Shown: positions 43,467-54,615 of the stretch, in pieces
Numbering within the stretch: the first letter of the stretch is position 1
How the letters are laid out: each line of letters begins with the position of its first letter
DNA from: Diplolepis rosae
Taxonomy: Eukaryota > Arthropoda > Insecta > Hymenoptera > Diplolepididae
Length of the DNA stretch: 64,000 nucleotides
Direction: 5' to 3'
Assembly: GCA_030998225.1 (NCBI GenBank)
Contig: JAPYXD010000391.1
Location: 2,232,001-2,296,000 of the forward strand
The notes under the pieces: model-generated
Database searches by the model: none
Seen by the model: only the letters and a program-made list of their open reading frames with translations
What the model was told of the DNA's origin: nothing
Translations under genes and position numbers: made by a program

Positions 43467-46400
43467 ATGTCCAAAATCATCCTCGTTCTGCTGTACATCT
43501 TCACAACCATCTCGAATGCATTGGGTAAATTAAAATTCTTACAACAATCTAATATAAATAAAGAATAAACTAATACTTAGCCTAGACTAAAAGCCTACCT
43601 AGTGCTGTTAATCATATATTAATATATATTTAAGACGGGTTTTTATGTATATTACGTATGCTTTACTGCAACCATGCCATATTGCGTTGAAATATGGTAA
43701 ATTTTTCAGGACATTAACCCAACTTTGCGAACTGAACTTTTAAAATCGAATCCACGAATCTTATTTGTTCTTCTCATAGTACATGATTACAGTAATTATC
43801 CATTTTTCAAACGTAGACTTTATTTTCATTAATATATTTTTCCATTGGATGCACTTTAAAGAAAAATTATCTTGTTTGTATCGTGCCTTTTCTAAGAAGA
43901 CCTCAACGATAGTTATATTCACATCTCTATTTTTAAGTGGTCAATTTGCTAGTTTATATTTCTCTTTATTTGTTGCAGAATCAAATTTTGCATTACTAGA
44001 AAATAAAGCACTACGAAGAGCAAGAAATGACCAGTATGTCGGCGAAGAAGAATTACAACATGTGGTTTCTGTAGGAGTTTTTAGGAATAGATATTATAAA
44101 CACATGTGTATGGCAGCTATGATCACAGCATTAAACGGAATCACCGCAGGAAAGTGTGGCCATTACAAGTAATTATTTATGAAAAATATATTCATACATA
44201 TATTTGGTTTCAGAAGGAAAGTTAAGAGAAAACTAAATAGTAGAGAGGAATATGCATTTATCGTCTACCCTAGTAACATTTTCTTCTAGCTTTTGCCAAG
44301 AAACTAGCTAGTTTTACTTAAGGTACTAGTACACTTTAGAATTTTGAAAAAATCGATTTCGTTTTCTTTGCATTTTTCAACTCCTTAGACCTTTAAATAT
44401 CTTCTCCTAAAATATTTTCAAAAAATTCAAACTCTTAACACCATGAAATAAGTGAAAATGCGTGCGCACTCCCAGCTGCTAGTCGCGTGGCGACTATTGT
44501 TTATTTTCTTCTTTCATTTAAAGATATTTGGTTTACACGACTTTTTCGAAAGTTTATTCTTATCGTCTCAGTGCTTGTTTTGTTATAAATCTAAGCATTT
44601 GTGTGTTTATAATACAATGAATACGTATAAAAAAGGCAGTAAATACAGTAAGAGAAAAAGTAAGAAAACTTCTAAAGTGAAACATGAGTTCCGTGGAAAT
44701 CAATTTACTTCTGAACATTCCACTGAGTTTACCAGTGCATCAGCAAGAAAATTATCGTGTAATTCTGATTTTGAAGTGAAGTGTGATGATACTTTCAATT
44801 ATTGCATAATGGCATTTCCACTCGTTTTTTCGGCGTTAGCGACAATATTAAAATGTAAAACTTGTGACACAGATGTCAAGTTTACCAAAACTGGTATTCG
44901 GGGTCTTGGATTCAAGATACTAGGTTGTTCAAAAAGTTGTGAAAGCGGAAATGTAAATACGTTTTTTTTTTGGTGAAATCACTTTTATTGCTAAGTATAA
45001 TCTCCCGTAAGATCAATACATTTGGTCCAACGATCTTCCAACTTGTTTATCCCATCATGGAAGTGACTTTCTGCAAGGCCTGCAAAATACTCCTCTACGA
45101 CGGCTATAATCTCTTCGTTTGATGAAAAATGCTTCCCACGAAGGAATTTCTTGAGGTGTGGGAACAGCCAGAAGTCAGAGGGAGCTAAATCAGGCGAATA
45201 AGGTGGATGCTGCAACAATTCGTACTTTAATTCGGTTATTTTAGTGATGGTTTTTTGAGCTGTGTGAGCGGGTGCATTGTCTTGATGAAAAAGGATTTTT
45301 TTCTTCTGCAAACCGGGTCTTTTTTCACGAATTTTTGCATCCAATTGATCCAAAAGGTTACAATAATATTCAGAATTTATTGTTTTGCCAGTTTGGAGAT
45401 AATCCACCAACAAAATCCCTTTTGCATCCCAAAAAACCAGATGCTAACACCTTCTTCGCCGATTTCTAGACACGAACTCGCTTCGGTGCCGAAGTGCCTG
45501 GTTCACACCAATCCTTAGCCTCTTGTTTTAAATCAAGATCATGATGGAAGACCCAAGTCTCATCCATAGTGATGAATCGACGCAAAAAATCCTTTTTATC
45601 CTTTCGAAAACGCTCCAAATGTTGCTCAGAAAGTCGCATTCGAACGTGTGTTTGTTCCATTGTGAGCGAATGCGGCACCCATTGTGCACAGAGCTTTCTG
45701 AAACCCAAAACTTCACGTAAAATATGACTCACACTGCCTAATGAGATGTCTAGGGCCTCTGCTAAATCTCTCTGGGTGAATCGACGATCTTCCAAAACCA
45801 TATCCTGTACTTTTGCTATGAATGCTGGTGTTGATGCACTTTTTGGACGTCCTGAGCGTGGATCGTCTTCAACGCTTTTTCGACCACCTCTAAACTCTAA
45901 AACCCATCGATGCACAGTTGGAAATGAAGGAGCAGCTTCCTTTAACACTTTCACCATTTTTGTATGAATTTCCGTTGCTGATAAACCTTCCAAAACAAAG
46001 AATTTTATCACTGCACGATATTCGGTTTTTTCCATTGTACAAAAATACACTGACACGTCAACTTCAAATGGCTTGTAAACAAACAATGAATTGACAGATT
46101 GGAATGACGCTTTGGGTATGTTCATATGAAAGATGAAATCTTAAAGTGGCGTAGAAATTTTGGTTCTTCTACTGCTCTATAGATGTCGCTTTCAAAACTT
46201 TTTGAACAACCTAGTAAATGTAGAGTGTGCTTGTGGTGATCGGCAGATAAATTCTTCACATCTTATAAATACTGGCAAATACACAGGCAAAGTATTACAT
46301 TATTTTGTTTCTTGTAAGACGGGCAAAGCTTGTGAGATAATGGAGAAAAAACTGAATCGCGTTGTTTTCGAGATCTGGTACGAGAGTGAGCATCAGGAAC

Positions 46401-48883
46401 AATGTTCGACAAATTACCAAGGTAGCTCCGGAGGTATGGAAGTCCAAGGAATAATTGAGATTTTCATAAAACTCTCTTAAAATCCATATGGCAAAATACG
46501 CTTACTACATAGGTGACGGGGACTCAAAGACTTTTACCAATTTATGTGAAGCTAAACCGTATGGAGATTTTATAATCAAAAAACTTGAGTGTGTTCTGCA
46601 CATGGGAAAACGAATGTTCCCGTACCTGAAGGAGGCAAAAAAATCGTTAGTCGAATTACAAAAATTCAAAAAAGCTGAAGAGAAACAAAAACAAGTTGAA
46701 AATAATCAGCAAACAGCGGAAAAAATAGAAAATTCACCGAAAATTCGACAGCCACGTAAAAAAAACGAAAGATTCAGTGCTGCCACCTCCATAAACCACG
46801 GATTTGACAGGGAAGATAATGAAAAAAATGTCAACTCATTATTCTTTGGCCATACAACGTTGTGAAGATTATCTAATTGATATGAAAAAAGAAATATGGG
46901 CTGGTTTTTACCACATGATTTCTGCTGACAACGCGCCGCAGCACGATCACTGTAATCCAGACTGGTGTAAATAACTACAAGCTAAGGCAAATAATGAGCC
47001 ATTTACACACAAGCCTGATCTAAGTTCAGAAGTACAGGAATACGTCAAACCTGCCTTTGTAAAATTGACGAACGATGATTTACTGAAACGATGCTTGGGG
47101 AAAAATACGCAAAATAATAAAGAGTGTTGTAACAAAACACTGTGGGCAATTGTCCCCTAAAACACATTTGTCGGGAAGAATGTCGTCGAAGTAGGGGCCC
47201 AAATATCGTTGGCCATCTTCAATGAAGGACGTATGAGCCTTCTGGAAATGATGGAAACCATGGGGTGCACTATTGGTATGCACGCATATCAATACGTGAA
47301 GTCCAAAGACGAAGAGCGGATTTTATTGGCTGAAAAAGCGACAAACGCGTCTACTAAAGGCCGTTTGGCCCAAAAAAAGGCCCGCCAGAAAGATGAGGCA
47401 GCTTACCAAGACAGTGGCCTGTTGCTGTATGGTCCAGGAATAGCCGATTAATTTATTGTGAGTATTAGAACTTGATTTTTTTGAAAATATTCAATAAAAA
47501 GTACTAGTCAAAACTTTAAACGCGTTTTTCTCGAAATGACTTTTTTTCAAATGGCTGACAGATTATCTCCGGAACTACTGAACCGATTTTAAAACACCTT
47601 GCTGGGTTTTGTTTATTGATATGTCCTGTATGACAATTTACCGCAATTAAGCCAAAAAATACAAATTTAATATTTTATTGACCCAAAAAACAGCGGAAAA
47701 ATAGGCCATTTTTTCAATGAATTTTTCAAACGCCCGCCATTTTTTTTTCTTGATTTTTTTAAAAATGTGGTGAATTGTCACGTAAGCAACCTTCCTTTTA
47801 GAGAAACCATTTCATTTTTTTGTTTCAGACTTGCCGATCCAGAGATAAACTGTCGGCCATGCGTCAACTTTTTTTTTGATGTTCGATTTTGGCGCTCCCT
47901 GGATTTGGGCCAAAAAATAAAAATTAAAAAAAAATTTTTTTTTGTACTCCACAAACATGTATTTACATAATAAAAAAAGTTTTATATAAATATATATCAA
48001 TGGGACTGAGAAAAAAATTATTCAAAATTGCCTTATTTTTAGCCTTCTAAAGTGTACTAGTACCTTAACAATTGACAAGTAAGTCGCCAGTAATGTAACG
48101 CTATTTCTTGTAAGAAACTCGCTACTTGACTATTATTTACTAGTTACTTACAAGTTTTACTTGCTAAAAATTTTGACACGTAAAACTAAGAAGTAACCCT
48201 CAAATTACTTGTAAGTTAATATTATCTAGTTTGACCCATCAGAAACTTTCCAGTTTCTGGATTGAACTAAACGAAAATTCGACAGATGTTACCAGGGTCG
48301 CAAAGTACCCTGTCGAAAGTTTGCTATCTAATTGCATCATTAGTGATTATTACCTTAACATTATCACACTGAGAAAAAAATGATATTGTATCCATAGCAC
48401 TCTTGCTAAAAGCATGTACATTATTGATTTAAAAATATATACTATAAGAACCAATAAATGTGTTACAAATTTCATAGCATATTGATCTGAGTTAATGATA
48501 TATATGCTTTCGGCAGAAATTCTATAGATTCAATAGCATTTTTTTCTCAGTGTATGGTAGATAAATTTGCCATTGTCTTATTTGTTATGAAATAACAAAA
48601 ATTACTCTCAGAGAGTAAAAAAAACTCTATCAATAATTATAATTGTTTTTAAGAAATGTATTGAGAAATTTTGTCTATAAATTTCAGATTTTATGCAAAT
48701 GAAGCAAAACTGAATCAAAGTGACGAGAATATTGAAAAACTTCATGTCAATACTAGGAGAACTAAACATTCTCAATCTGATACGTTGTATACTGTTGTTC
48801 GCTTTATAGACTTTAACGAATATTTGTTAGACAAATCTGAAGAAGATAGACTTTTGTGGTTCCCTAATATTGGAGTCATTGTG
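43467..48883 (+). CDS. SPH-F: serine protease homolog, exons 1-3, tail missing
   Basis: Exons: 43467-43524, 43979-44168, 48688-48883; GT-AG, phases 1 and 2, exon 3 ending in phase 0 at GTG|GTGAGT. It encodes 148 residues: signal peptide MSKIILVLLYIFTTISNAL; ALRRARNDQYVGEEEL; HMCMAAMITALNGITAGKC (His to Lys); and a diverged exon 3, FYANEAKLNQSDENIEKLHV...LLWFPNIGVIV, in which the Asp block PDIG reads PNIG, so all three triad positions would be non-native. No exon 4 or 5 of the family is found before the duplicated block begins at 50,154. The conserved upstream block (TATA-like to TTACGTCA) is also missing before exon 1. Intron 2 holds a Mutator-like element. It is either a pseudogene or the 5' half of a fusion with SPH-G. 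Confidence 0.6.
44617..47451 (+). pseudogene. Mutator-like transposase, interrupted and internally deleted
   Basis: From ATG 44617: a Lys/Ser-rich head (MNTYKKGSKYSKRKSKKTSK), a zinc-binding-like CKTC then TGIRGLGFKI, the mariner insertion, then NVECACGDRQINSSHLINTG. An internal deletion removes the middle, including the expected first acidic catalytic region. It resumes with YTGKVLHYFVSCKTGKACE, YQGSSGGMEVQGIIE, a frameshift near 46,480, YYIGDGDSKTF (acidic motif), AKPYGDFIIKKLEC, another shift near 46,810, DDLLKRCLGKNTQNNKE, a stop near 47,158, and SLAIFNEGRMSLLEMMETMG. These blocks match the insect Mutator-like transposase family (the GDGDSK and FNEG segments). It is inactive. Confidence 0.75.
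44920..46214 (-). mobile_element. mariner, full-length (1,295 bp), minus strand, nested in the Mutator-like element
   Basis: TIRs CTAGGTTGTTCAAAAAGTTG and TTTTTGAACAACCTAG; TA at 44918-19 and 46215-16. The minus-strand transposase (start near 46,035) reads MEKTEYRAVIKFFVLEGLSA, through the WVPHSL motif, which is intact here, and ITMDETWVFHHD (first Asp), to a TAG stop after APKRVRV (45,466). It then continues in a second frame (45,413-44,991) with FHQDNAPAHT (second Asp), YSPDLAPSDFWLF (third Asp, signature intact) and GINKLEDRW. It is better preserved than the sister at 25,729, but still broken by a stop and a frameshift. Confidence 0.9.
48367..48552. mobile_element. MITE-like element, 186 bp, SPH-F intron 2
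   Basis: Left end CACTGAGAAAAAAATGATAT; right end is the inverse of the same with small differences (AATAGCATTTTTTTCTCAGTG). Imperfect inverted repeats of about 32 bp; AT-rich interior; no gene. No convincing target duplication. Confidence 0.55.
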
Positions 48884-50030
48884 GTGAGTCCTAAAAGAAA
48901 AAAGAAATTTGAAGAAAATTCAGAGGCTCTTTTCAAGCCATAAAGCTTCCAATGCAATGTTCAATTTCCTAAAAATAACAAATATTTGCTATAATGCTGT
49001 ACAAACTTCAAGGAACTTTTCCCAGGAACGTTTCCTCAATACCTGTAAACAAGTTCTTGGCATTCTTCCTGGAGAACAAAGCCCCACAAAAAAAGCAGGT
49101 GGTATGATGGACTAGGGTATTCATATCGTATAGATTTTGGGTCGCTGAATCCGAGTCCAAGATCAGAATTCTGCCATCACCCTGAAGTTCTTTTCTAACC
49201 TCAAAAAATATCGTTTTGCTGTTATTTTTTCATTGAAAAATATGTAAGAAAAAACCGTGTTTTTTTCAATCTCGACCATAAATTCGGATTCAGCGGCAAA
49301 AAATAGATAAAAGTAATCTCTTTTGGGCCCAATGATTTGCGGTGGAAGAGGGTATGCGCAGAGAACAATAGCGTGAAACATCGCCGAAAAACAAGTTGAT
49401 GTTCCGGCAAACCAGAGTAGTCAATTTCTATGGATTTCGTGTCGCTGAATCCTAATACGAACTCAGAGTTCCAAAATTAGCTTTCGTTCACTTCCCAACC
49501 ACAAAAAACTTGTTTTCATGTTGATTGTTGGAGATAGAAAACATGCTATCGAACAATAAAATCTTGTTCGTCAATTCTGACAGAGAATAAACATTCAGAG
49601 GTTCGAAGTACATAGAAATTGTCTATTTCCGTCCGCTTGACTAAATTCTTTGGGGGGACTGTGAAGAACAAGGTGAAACATTTTATCAGAACATAAAGAC
49701 GATGGAGCAACGATATTAAAGAAAATGAGATGTCAACATCATGGCTGATTTCTGCTGGAACCTGAAACAGGATGTTCCTGTCAAACAAGAAAAACGCAAA
49801 AAAGTCATCCACACAGATCCTTCGAAGATAAAAAAGTTAGGTATTCCAATCGAAATGTATGATTTCTCCACATTATTCCATAATATCATACTTCGAAAGG
49901 CTTTTGTTTTCGATTCTACTATAAAGAAATACACAAACATCAACCTTCACCAGGTATACATTCGAGTGCCCTAGGTACATAAATATATAAATGCGTATAC
50001 GAAATTCGCACATAATTGCGTATACTATTA
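48884..50030. other. Gap between SPH-F exon 3 and the duplicated block, no recognised gene
   Basis: The first ~130 bp is diverged SPH intron 3. It is followed by repeated GTCGCTGAATCC/GGATTCAGCG motifs (49,143, 49,290 inverted, 49,441). The frame 49,741-49,965 (starting MADFCWNLKQDV and followed by a GTATAC donor-like site) is open for about 75 codons with RKKVIHTDPS near its start. It could be a strongly diverged exon, but it does not align well with SPH exon 4. I make no functional call. Confidence 0.35.
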
Positions 50031-50158
50031 GGTGCGCAATTAAGTTCCCGCTGTTTGTCTATAGAATGCTCCAGCAGTAAGTGCTGGTCGATTTTGACAT
50101 ATCCAAAACGTCATGAACCAAGCTTAGACATATAGTGAACATACCGTTTTGACGCATT
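50031..50158 (+). mobile_element. mariner 5' end stub at the duplication breakpoint
   Basis: Matches the first ~128 bp of the element at 7,359 (GGTGCGCAATTAAGTTCCCG, then CCAGCAGTAAG, CATGAACCAAGCTTAGACAT, ACCGTTTTGACGCATT), preceded by TA. It stops where SPH-B intron 1 sequence begins (AACAAACTCTAGAC). Confidence 0.8.
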
Positions 50159-50482
50159 TAACAAACTCTAGACAAAAGTTTAAGAAATACATCCGGAAAA
50201 ATAATAAATGTGGTAAAAAAGTGGAGGATGATTATAACCATAGTGTAATGGTGTTTTAAACAAGTTAATGGTCCTTTACATATTGTTTCTTTGCCTAATT
50301 ACTTTAATTATTTAGCTAGATTTCAGATTGAAAAAAGCATGTGCTGAAGTCACGCATTTTCGATATTGAAAATTATTTTATATCGTGTCTTTTCTAACCA
50401 AACCTCAACGAAAGTTATATTCCTATTTTTGATGGATTAAGGGATTAATTTCCTTGTTTACAGGTCTCTATATTTGTTTCAG

Positions 50483-53400
50483 AATCAAATTTTGCATTGC
50501 TAGAAAGTAAATTACTACGAAGAGGAAGAAATTACGAGTATGTCGGCAAAGAAGAATTACAATATGTGGTTTCCGTAGGGGTTTTTAAGGATGGACATTA
50601 TAAACACATATGTATGGCAGTTATGATCACAGGATTAAACGGAATCACCGCAGGGAAGTGTGGCCATTATAAGTAATTATTCATAAAACATATTTTCATA
50701 CAAGGTCAGTCGCAAAAGTTTCCAGACAATCTAAAAATCCAGAGAACTAGAAATTTTTTTGGCAACGTTGATATATTTTATTCAAAAGAGCCCCCTTCGG
50801 ACTCAACACACCGCTATGCACGGGTCGAGAACCGATCAAGGCAGACCCGAAAGTTCGTCGCCATTTAAGTGTTCCCGGCCTTCCTTAAATCGTTAAAACC
50901 ATTCGAAGATCGTAGGACGGTATAAACACTCATCACCATTAACTTTTGGCATCATTTGTTGGGTCTCGGCAGCTGTTTTACCAAGTTCAAAACAAAGCTT
51001 GATATTGTTCAAAATTTATTTTTCGACCGACGGTTCAATTATACTGTCACATTAGGCGCAATAACTCAGCTTCTATGCATCCGATTGTCATGGAATTTTG
51101 AGACAACATCTATGATGGGTGTAGAATTAAATGCCCCAAAGATATAACAAATGTCGCCACTAATATTGGCTATTTTTGGCTTGTCCGGTAACAACCACAC
51201 TAGTAAAATTATTGTTTTTCCGTGTCGCACACGATTTTGTTTCTACTACACTGAGAGAAAAGTTTTGTTTTAATTAAAGATACCGTTTTCCAAATTCAAG
51301 AAAGTAATTTACAACCAAACTGTCACAGAATCTTTATAAAATTGCGAAACTGTAACAACCTTTACAGCTACATGTAACTGCATGAAACTTCAGTTACGCA
51401 AAACGTAAAATTATTTCTGTTACAAGTTTCAGAATTTCCAGATACAAATATCAAAATATTCAACACGTTGTAACTAAAAAGTAAGAAATTTTTCCTTAAA
51501 TTGACTAAAAGTAACTGAATTTTCTTAAATTCTATCTTAATTTTAAGAAAACGCGAGCAGAATAATAGTCCAGTTACGTGTTTTGGGAAATTATTTCTAA
51601 CAATATATATACTTTTAAAAATCTTTAAAGCACATTTCGATAATTTTCTCTATGCTCATGAATTTTAGCAAATTTTGATTCATTCTTGAGAATTTGGTTC
51701 GTCACAAATAATTACAATAACACCAAATAATTCAAATTTAAAAGAATTAAAAATCTTTCTGTGGAAAAAGAGACGCTTCCGACTGTGCCGGGATTCCAGC
51801 CCGGGTCTTTCGAAGCAGTTGACCTTATCTTGCAAAATAAAAAATAAATTTAACTCTCAGAGAATTAAAAACATTGACGTTAATAATTGCTATCTCTTTC
51901 AAGAGACGTATAAAGCAATCTCATTTTTATATTGCAGCTATTATGCAGAGAAAGCAGAATTGATTCAACATGAAAAGAATCTAACTGAAGAGGATCGAAC
52001 AAAACTTCATGTGAATACAAAGAGACCTGCGCATTCAAATCCGGATATGATCTATACTGTTATCCGTTTTATAGATTTTGACAAATACCTGTTCTATCAA
52101 CATGAAGAAGAAATATACCATGAACGACCTGATATTGGAATAATTGTGGTGAGTTCTGCACTCAAAAGAAGACATTTATTGAATCTATAACTTAATTCGT
52201 GTGGTTTGCTAAGAGATGGCGTAACTTGATTATTATTCCATCGTTCCGATATTCCGAAAATGCGTTGGAAAGCTAATGTCATTGTTCGTCTTTTTCAGTA
52301 TATTTCATTCATTTGAAGCGTAAAAACAATAATTTTTTTCCACTCAAATATGTCGAACTTTGTGCCTGAAAAAGTGTTTTTGCGGGGAGTTCTTCTTCAT
52401 TACTCTAATATGAAGAAAACTGCTGCCGAAAGTCATCGTATTTCGGTGGAAGTTTATGGTGGACATGCTCTAGCTGAGCGAACGTGCCAAAAGTGGTTTG
52501 CACGATTTAAAAGTGATTATTTTGGCTTGGAAGACGAAGAACGTCCTGGGCATCCAAAAAAGTTTGAAGATGAAGAATTGGAAGCATTACTCGTTGAAGA
52601 TTGTTGCCAAACACAAGAAGAGCTCGCAGAATCTTTGGAAGTCACTCAAGCTGCCATTTCAGAACGTTTAAAAGCAGCCGGATACATTCAAAAGCAAGGA
52701 AATTGGGTTCCACATGAACTCAAGCCGAGAGGCGTTGAAAGGCGGTTTTGCATGTCCGAAATACTGCTGGAACGCCACAAAAAAAGTCATTTTTGCATCA
52801 GATTGTTACTGGTGATGAAAAATAGATCCATTACGACAACCCCAAGCGTAAAAAATCATATGTGAAACCCGGTCAACCAGCCAAATCAACGACAAAGCCG
52901 AATATCCATGGCGCGAAGGTAATGCTCTTTATTTGGTGGAATCAGAAGGGTGTGCTCTATTATGAACTGCTAAAACCAGGTGAAAACATCAATGGAGAAC
53001 GCTACCGAACACAATTAATCCGTTTGAAGAGAGCAATAGCCGAAAAACGCCCGGAATATGTGACCAGACACGAGGCAATAATTTTCCATCGTGACAACGC
53101 TCGGACCCATGTTGCTATTCCGGTTAAGAACTATTTGGAAAACAGTGCATGGGAAGTTTTACCCCACCTTTCTTATAGTCCAGACCTTGCCCCTTCTGAC
53201 TACCATTTGTTCCGGTCGATGCAGAACGTCCTCACTGAAATACGGTTCACATCAGAACAGGGTATCAAAAATTTGCTTCATTCTTCTTGGCCGCAAAGCC
53301 GGCGCAGTTCTTTTGGGATGGAATTCACAAATTCCCAGAAAGATGGGAAAAAGTCATTGCTTCAGATGGGCAATACTTTGAATAATACTACTTGTATTGT

Positions 53401-54413
53401 ACATGTTTTTCTTAAATAAACGTTCAAATTTTGAAAATAAACCGCACGAATTAAGTTATAATTCGAATAATAAAAATAAAGAGCCCCGTTCTCAAGCTAT
53501 CAAACTGGCGATGCAATGTTTAATTTTTTAATATAAAAAATATATAAAATATTGGGGAGAAAGCTGAGAGAAGATTGCTTGGAAACGTCACAGAAAACTT
53601 GACTAAAAACTAAAACAATCTTATTCAATGAGCGAGGTGGAATCGTGTATTTTGAATTTTTATGTTTTAAATCTGTAAGGGGTTTTAAGAAGTATAACTC
53701 TAAAACTTCTATGGTATTCTGCTAAATTTACGAGGCTTTTCACGTGGAGGGCCATGTAGTATTTTATCTAAATTATTTGACGTTGGGTGTTAAATTCAAT
53801 AAACCAATAACTAAATTTCATGCACGTGTATGAAAAGTACTTACGTTATATAGTTACACCGTACGTTATATGTAATAAATAAAAATCCATTCTAGTTAAA
53901 GAAAAAAGTACAATTTACGAGACCAGAGCTCATTGTCCCAATTTCAATAATCAAGGAACTACCAGAAATGACATATTTCAAGTTGATAGGAATAAACACC
54001 ATGGAAACTAAACGTTCAGGAGAAATGATGTTTATTAAGAGGAGTATTATAAAGATGAATTACTTTCATAATTTAAATTTCAATACATCCCTGAAGCCTT
54101 CCCAATTTCTTGTTATAGGCAATTTTTATAGCAGTAGAATTTTGCCAGAGGTCATAACTTCTTTACGTATTTCCATGCATTATTTTTAATTATCATCTGT
54201 TATTTACCATATTCTCTGGAAAAAGATCGCAGGATTAACAAAACTTTTTTTTAGGACGACTTAGGTGGTCCTGTATATTGGGGGAATCATTATGTAGGAA
54301 TTTTGGTTGAAAATAGGAATGCTATTGTCGCAATAGATGCCATTCTTGAGAAACATATTAATAGAATTATAGCTTCAACATGGATTTCACAGATGAAAGA
54401 AAGAAATATGTGA
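50483..54413 (+). CDS. SPH-G: serine protease homolog, exons 2-5, no signal-peptide exon
   Basis: Exons: 50483-50672, 51938-52148, 53896-54150, 54255-54413; GT-AG, phases 2, 0, 0. Copy of SPH-B lacking exon 1 because the duplication starts inside intron 1. Residues: LLRRGRNYEYVGKEELQYVV; HICMAVMITGLNGITAGKC (His to Lys); ERPDIGIIV; KKKVQFTRPELIVP; DDLGGPVYWGNHYVGIL (Ser to Leu). A 535-bp deletion relative to SPH-B has removed the last codons; the frame now ends ISQMKERNM then TGA, 14 codons earlier than SPH-B, and the downstream poly(A) site is gone. Exon 1 of SPH-F, 6.9 kb upstream, ends in a phase compatible with exon 2, so a fused transcript is possible. Otherwise it is a pseudogene with an open frame. 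Confidence 0.6.
51755..51827 (-). repeat. tRNA-derived SINE remnant in SPH-G intron 2
   Basis: Same remnant as in SPH-B intron 2 (CCGGGATTCCAGCCCGGGTC, then AAGCAGTTGACC on the plus strand), at the same distance before exon 3. Inherited by duplication. Confidence 0.5.
52179..53467 (+). mobile_element. mariner in SPH-G intron 3, duplicated copy with broken transposase
   Basis: Same insertion site and ends as 11,485-12,784. The transposase starts at 52350 (MSNFVPEKVFLRGVL). It loses frame in the poly-A run after LLERHK (seven A where SPH-B's copy has eight) and meets a TAG soon after. The rest is open again from about 52,862 to 53,419 (MKPGQPAKSTTKPN; FHRDNARTHV, second Asp; YSPDLAPSDYHLF, third Asp). 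It lacks the small insertion seen after NARPYV in the other copy and keeps the YSPDLAP signature, so the two copies have decayed separately since duplication. Confidence 0.88.
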
Positions 54414-54615
54414 CAGTTGGTAAGAACGCGTTGATGACGTCAGAACGTACACGCATCGAAGATATGTACCAATCTTAGAACACATTTTGAGACCAGCGTA
54501 ACTCATACGTTTATTGCGATATCGTACTATTCTGTTTAGTAGAATCAACAGAAAGTTGTTACTATAAGAGTGCATTACTTTAAATGCAAATTAGCAATAT
54601 TGGCACCTGTTATGC

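Larger units (their letters stand above)
44318..48068 (+). mobile_element. Mutator-like element (3.75 kb including nested mariner), SPH-F intron 2
   Basis: Perfect 24-bp terminal inverted repeats at 44318-44341 and 48045-48068 (core AAGGTACTAGTACACTTTAG). The interior codes for a broken Mutator-type transposase (see 44617-47451) and holds a mariner at 44,920-46,214. Both ends start or finish with TTAA, which may be part of the repeat or a target duplication; I see no clear 8-11 bp duplication. 47,455-48,044 is AT-rich 3' non-coding sequence. Confidence 0.8.

Noticed and set aside
44452..44616. Extending the Mutator-like protein to an ATG at 44,458
   Set aside because: The upstream 50 or so residues are hydrophobic and do not resemble the family's usual Lys/Ser-rich start; the ATG at 44,617 is a better fit.
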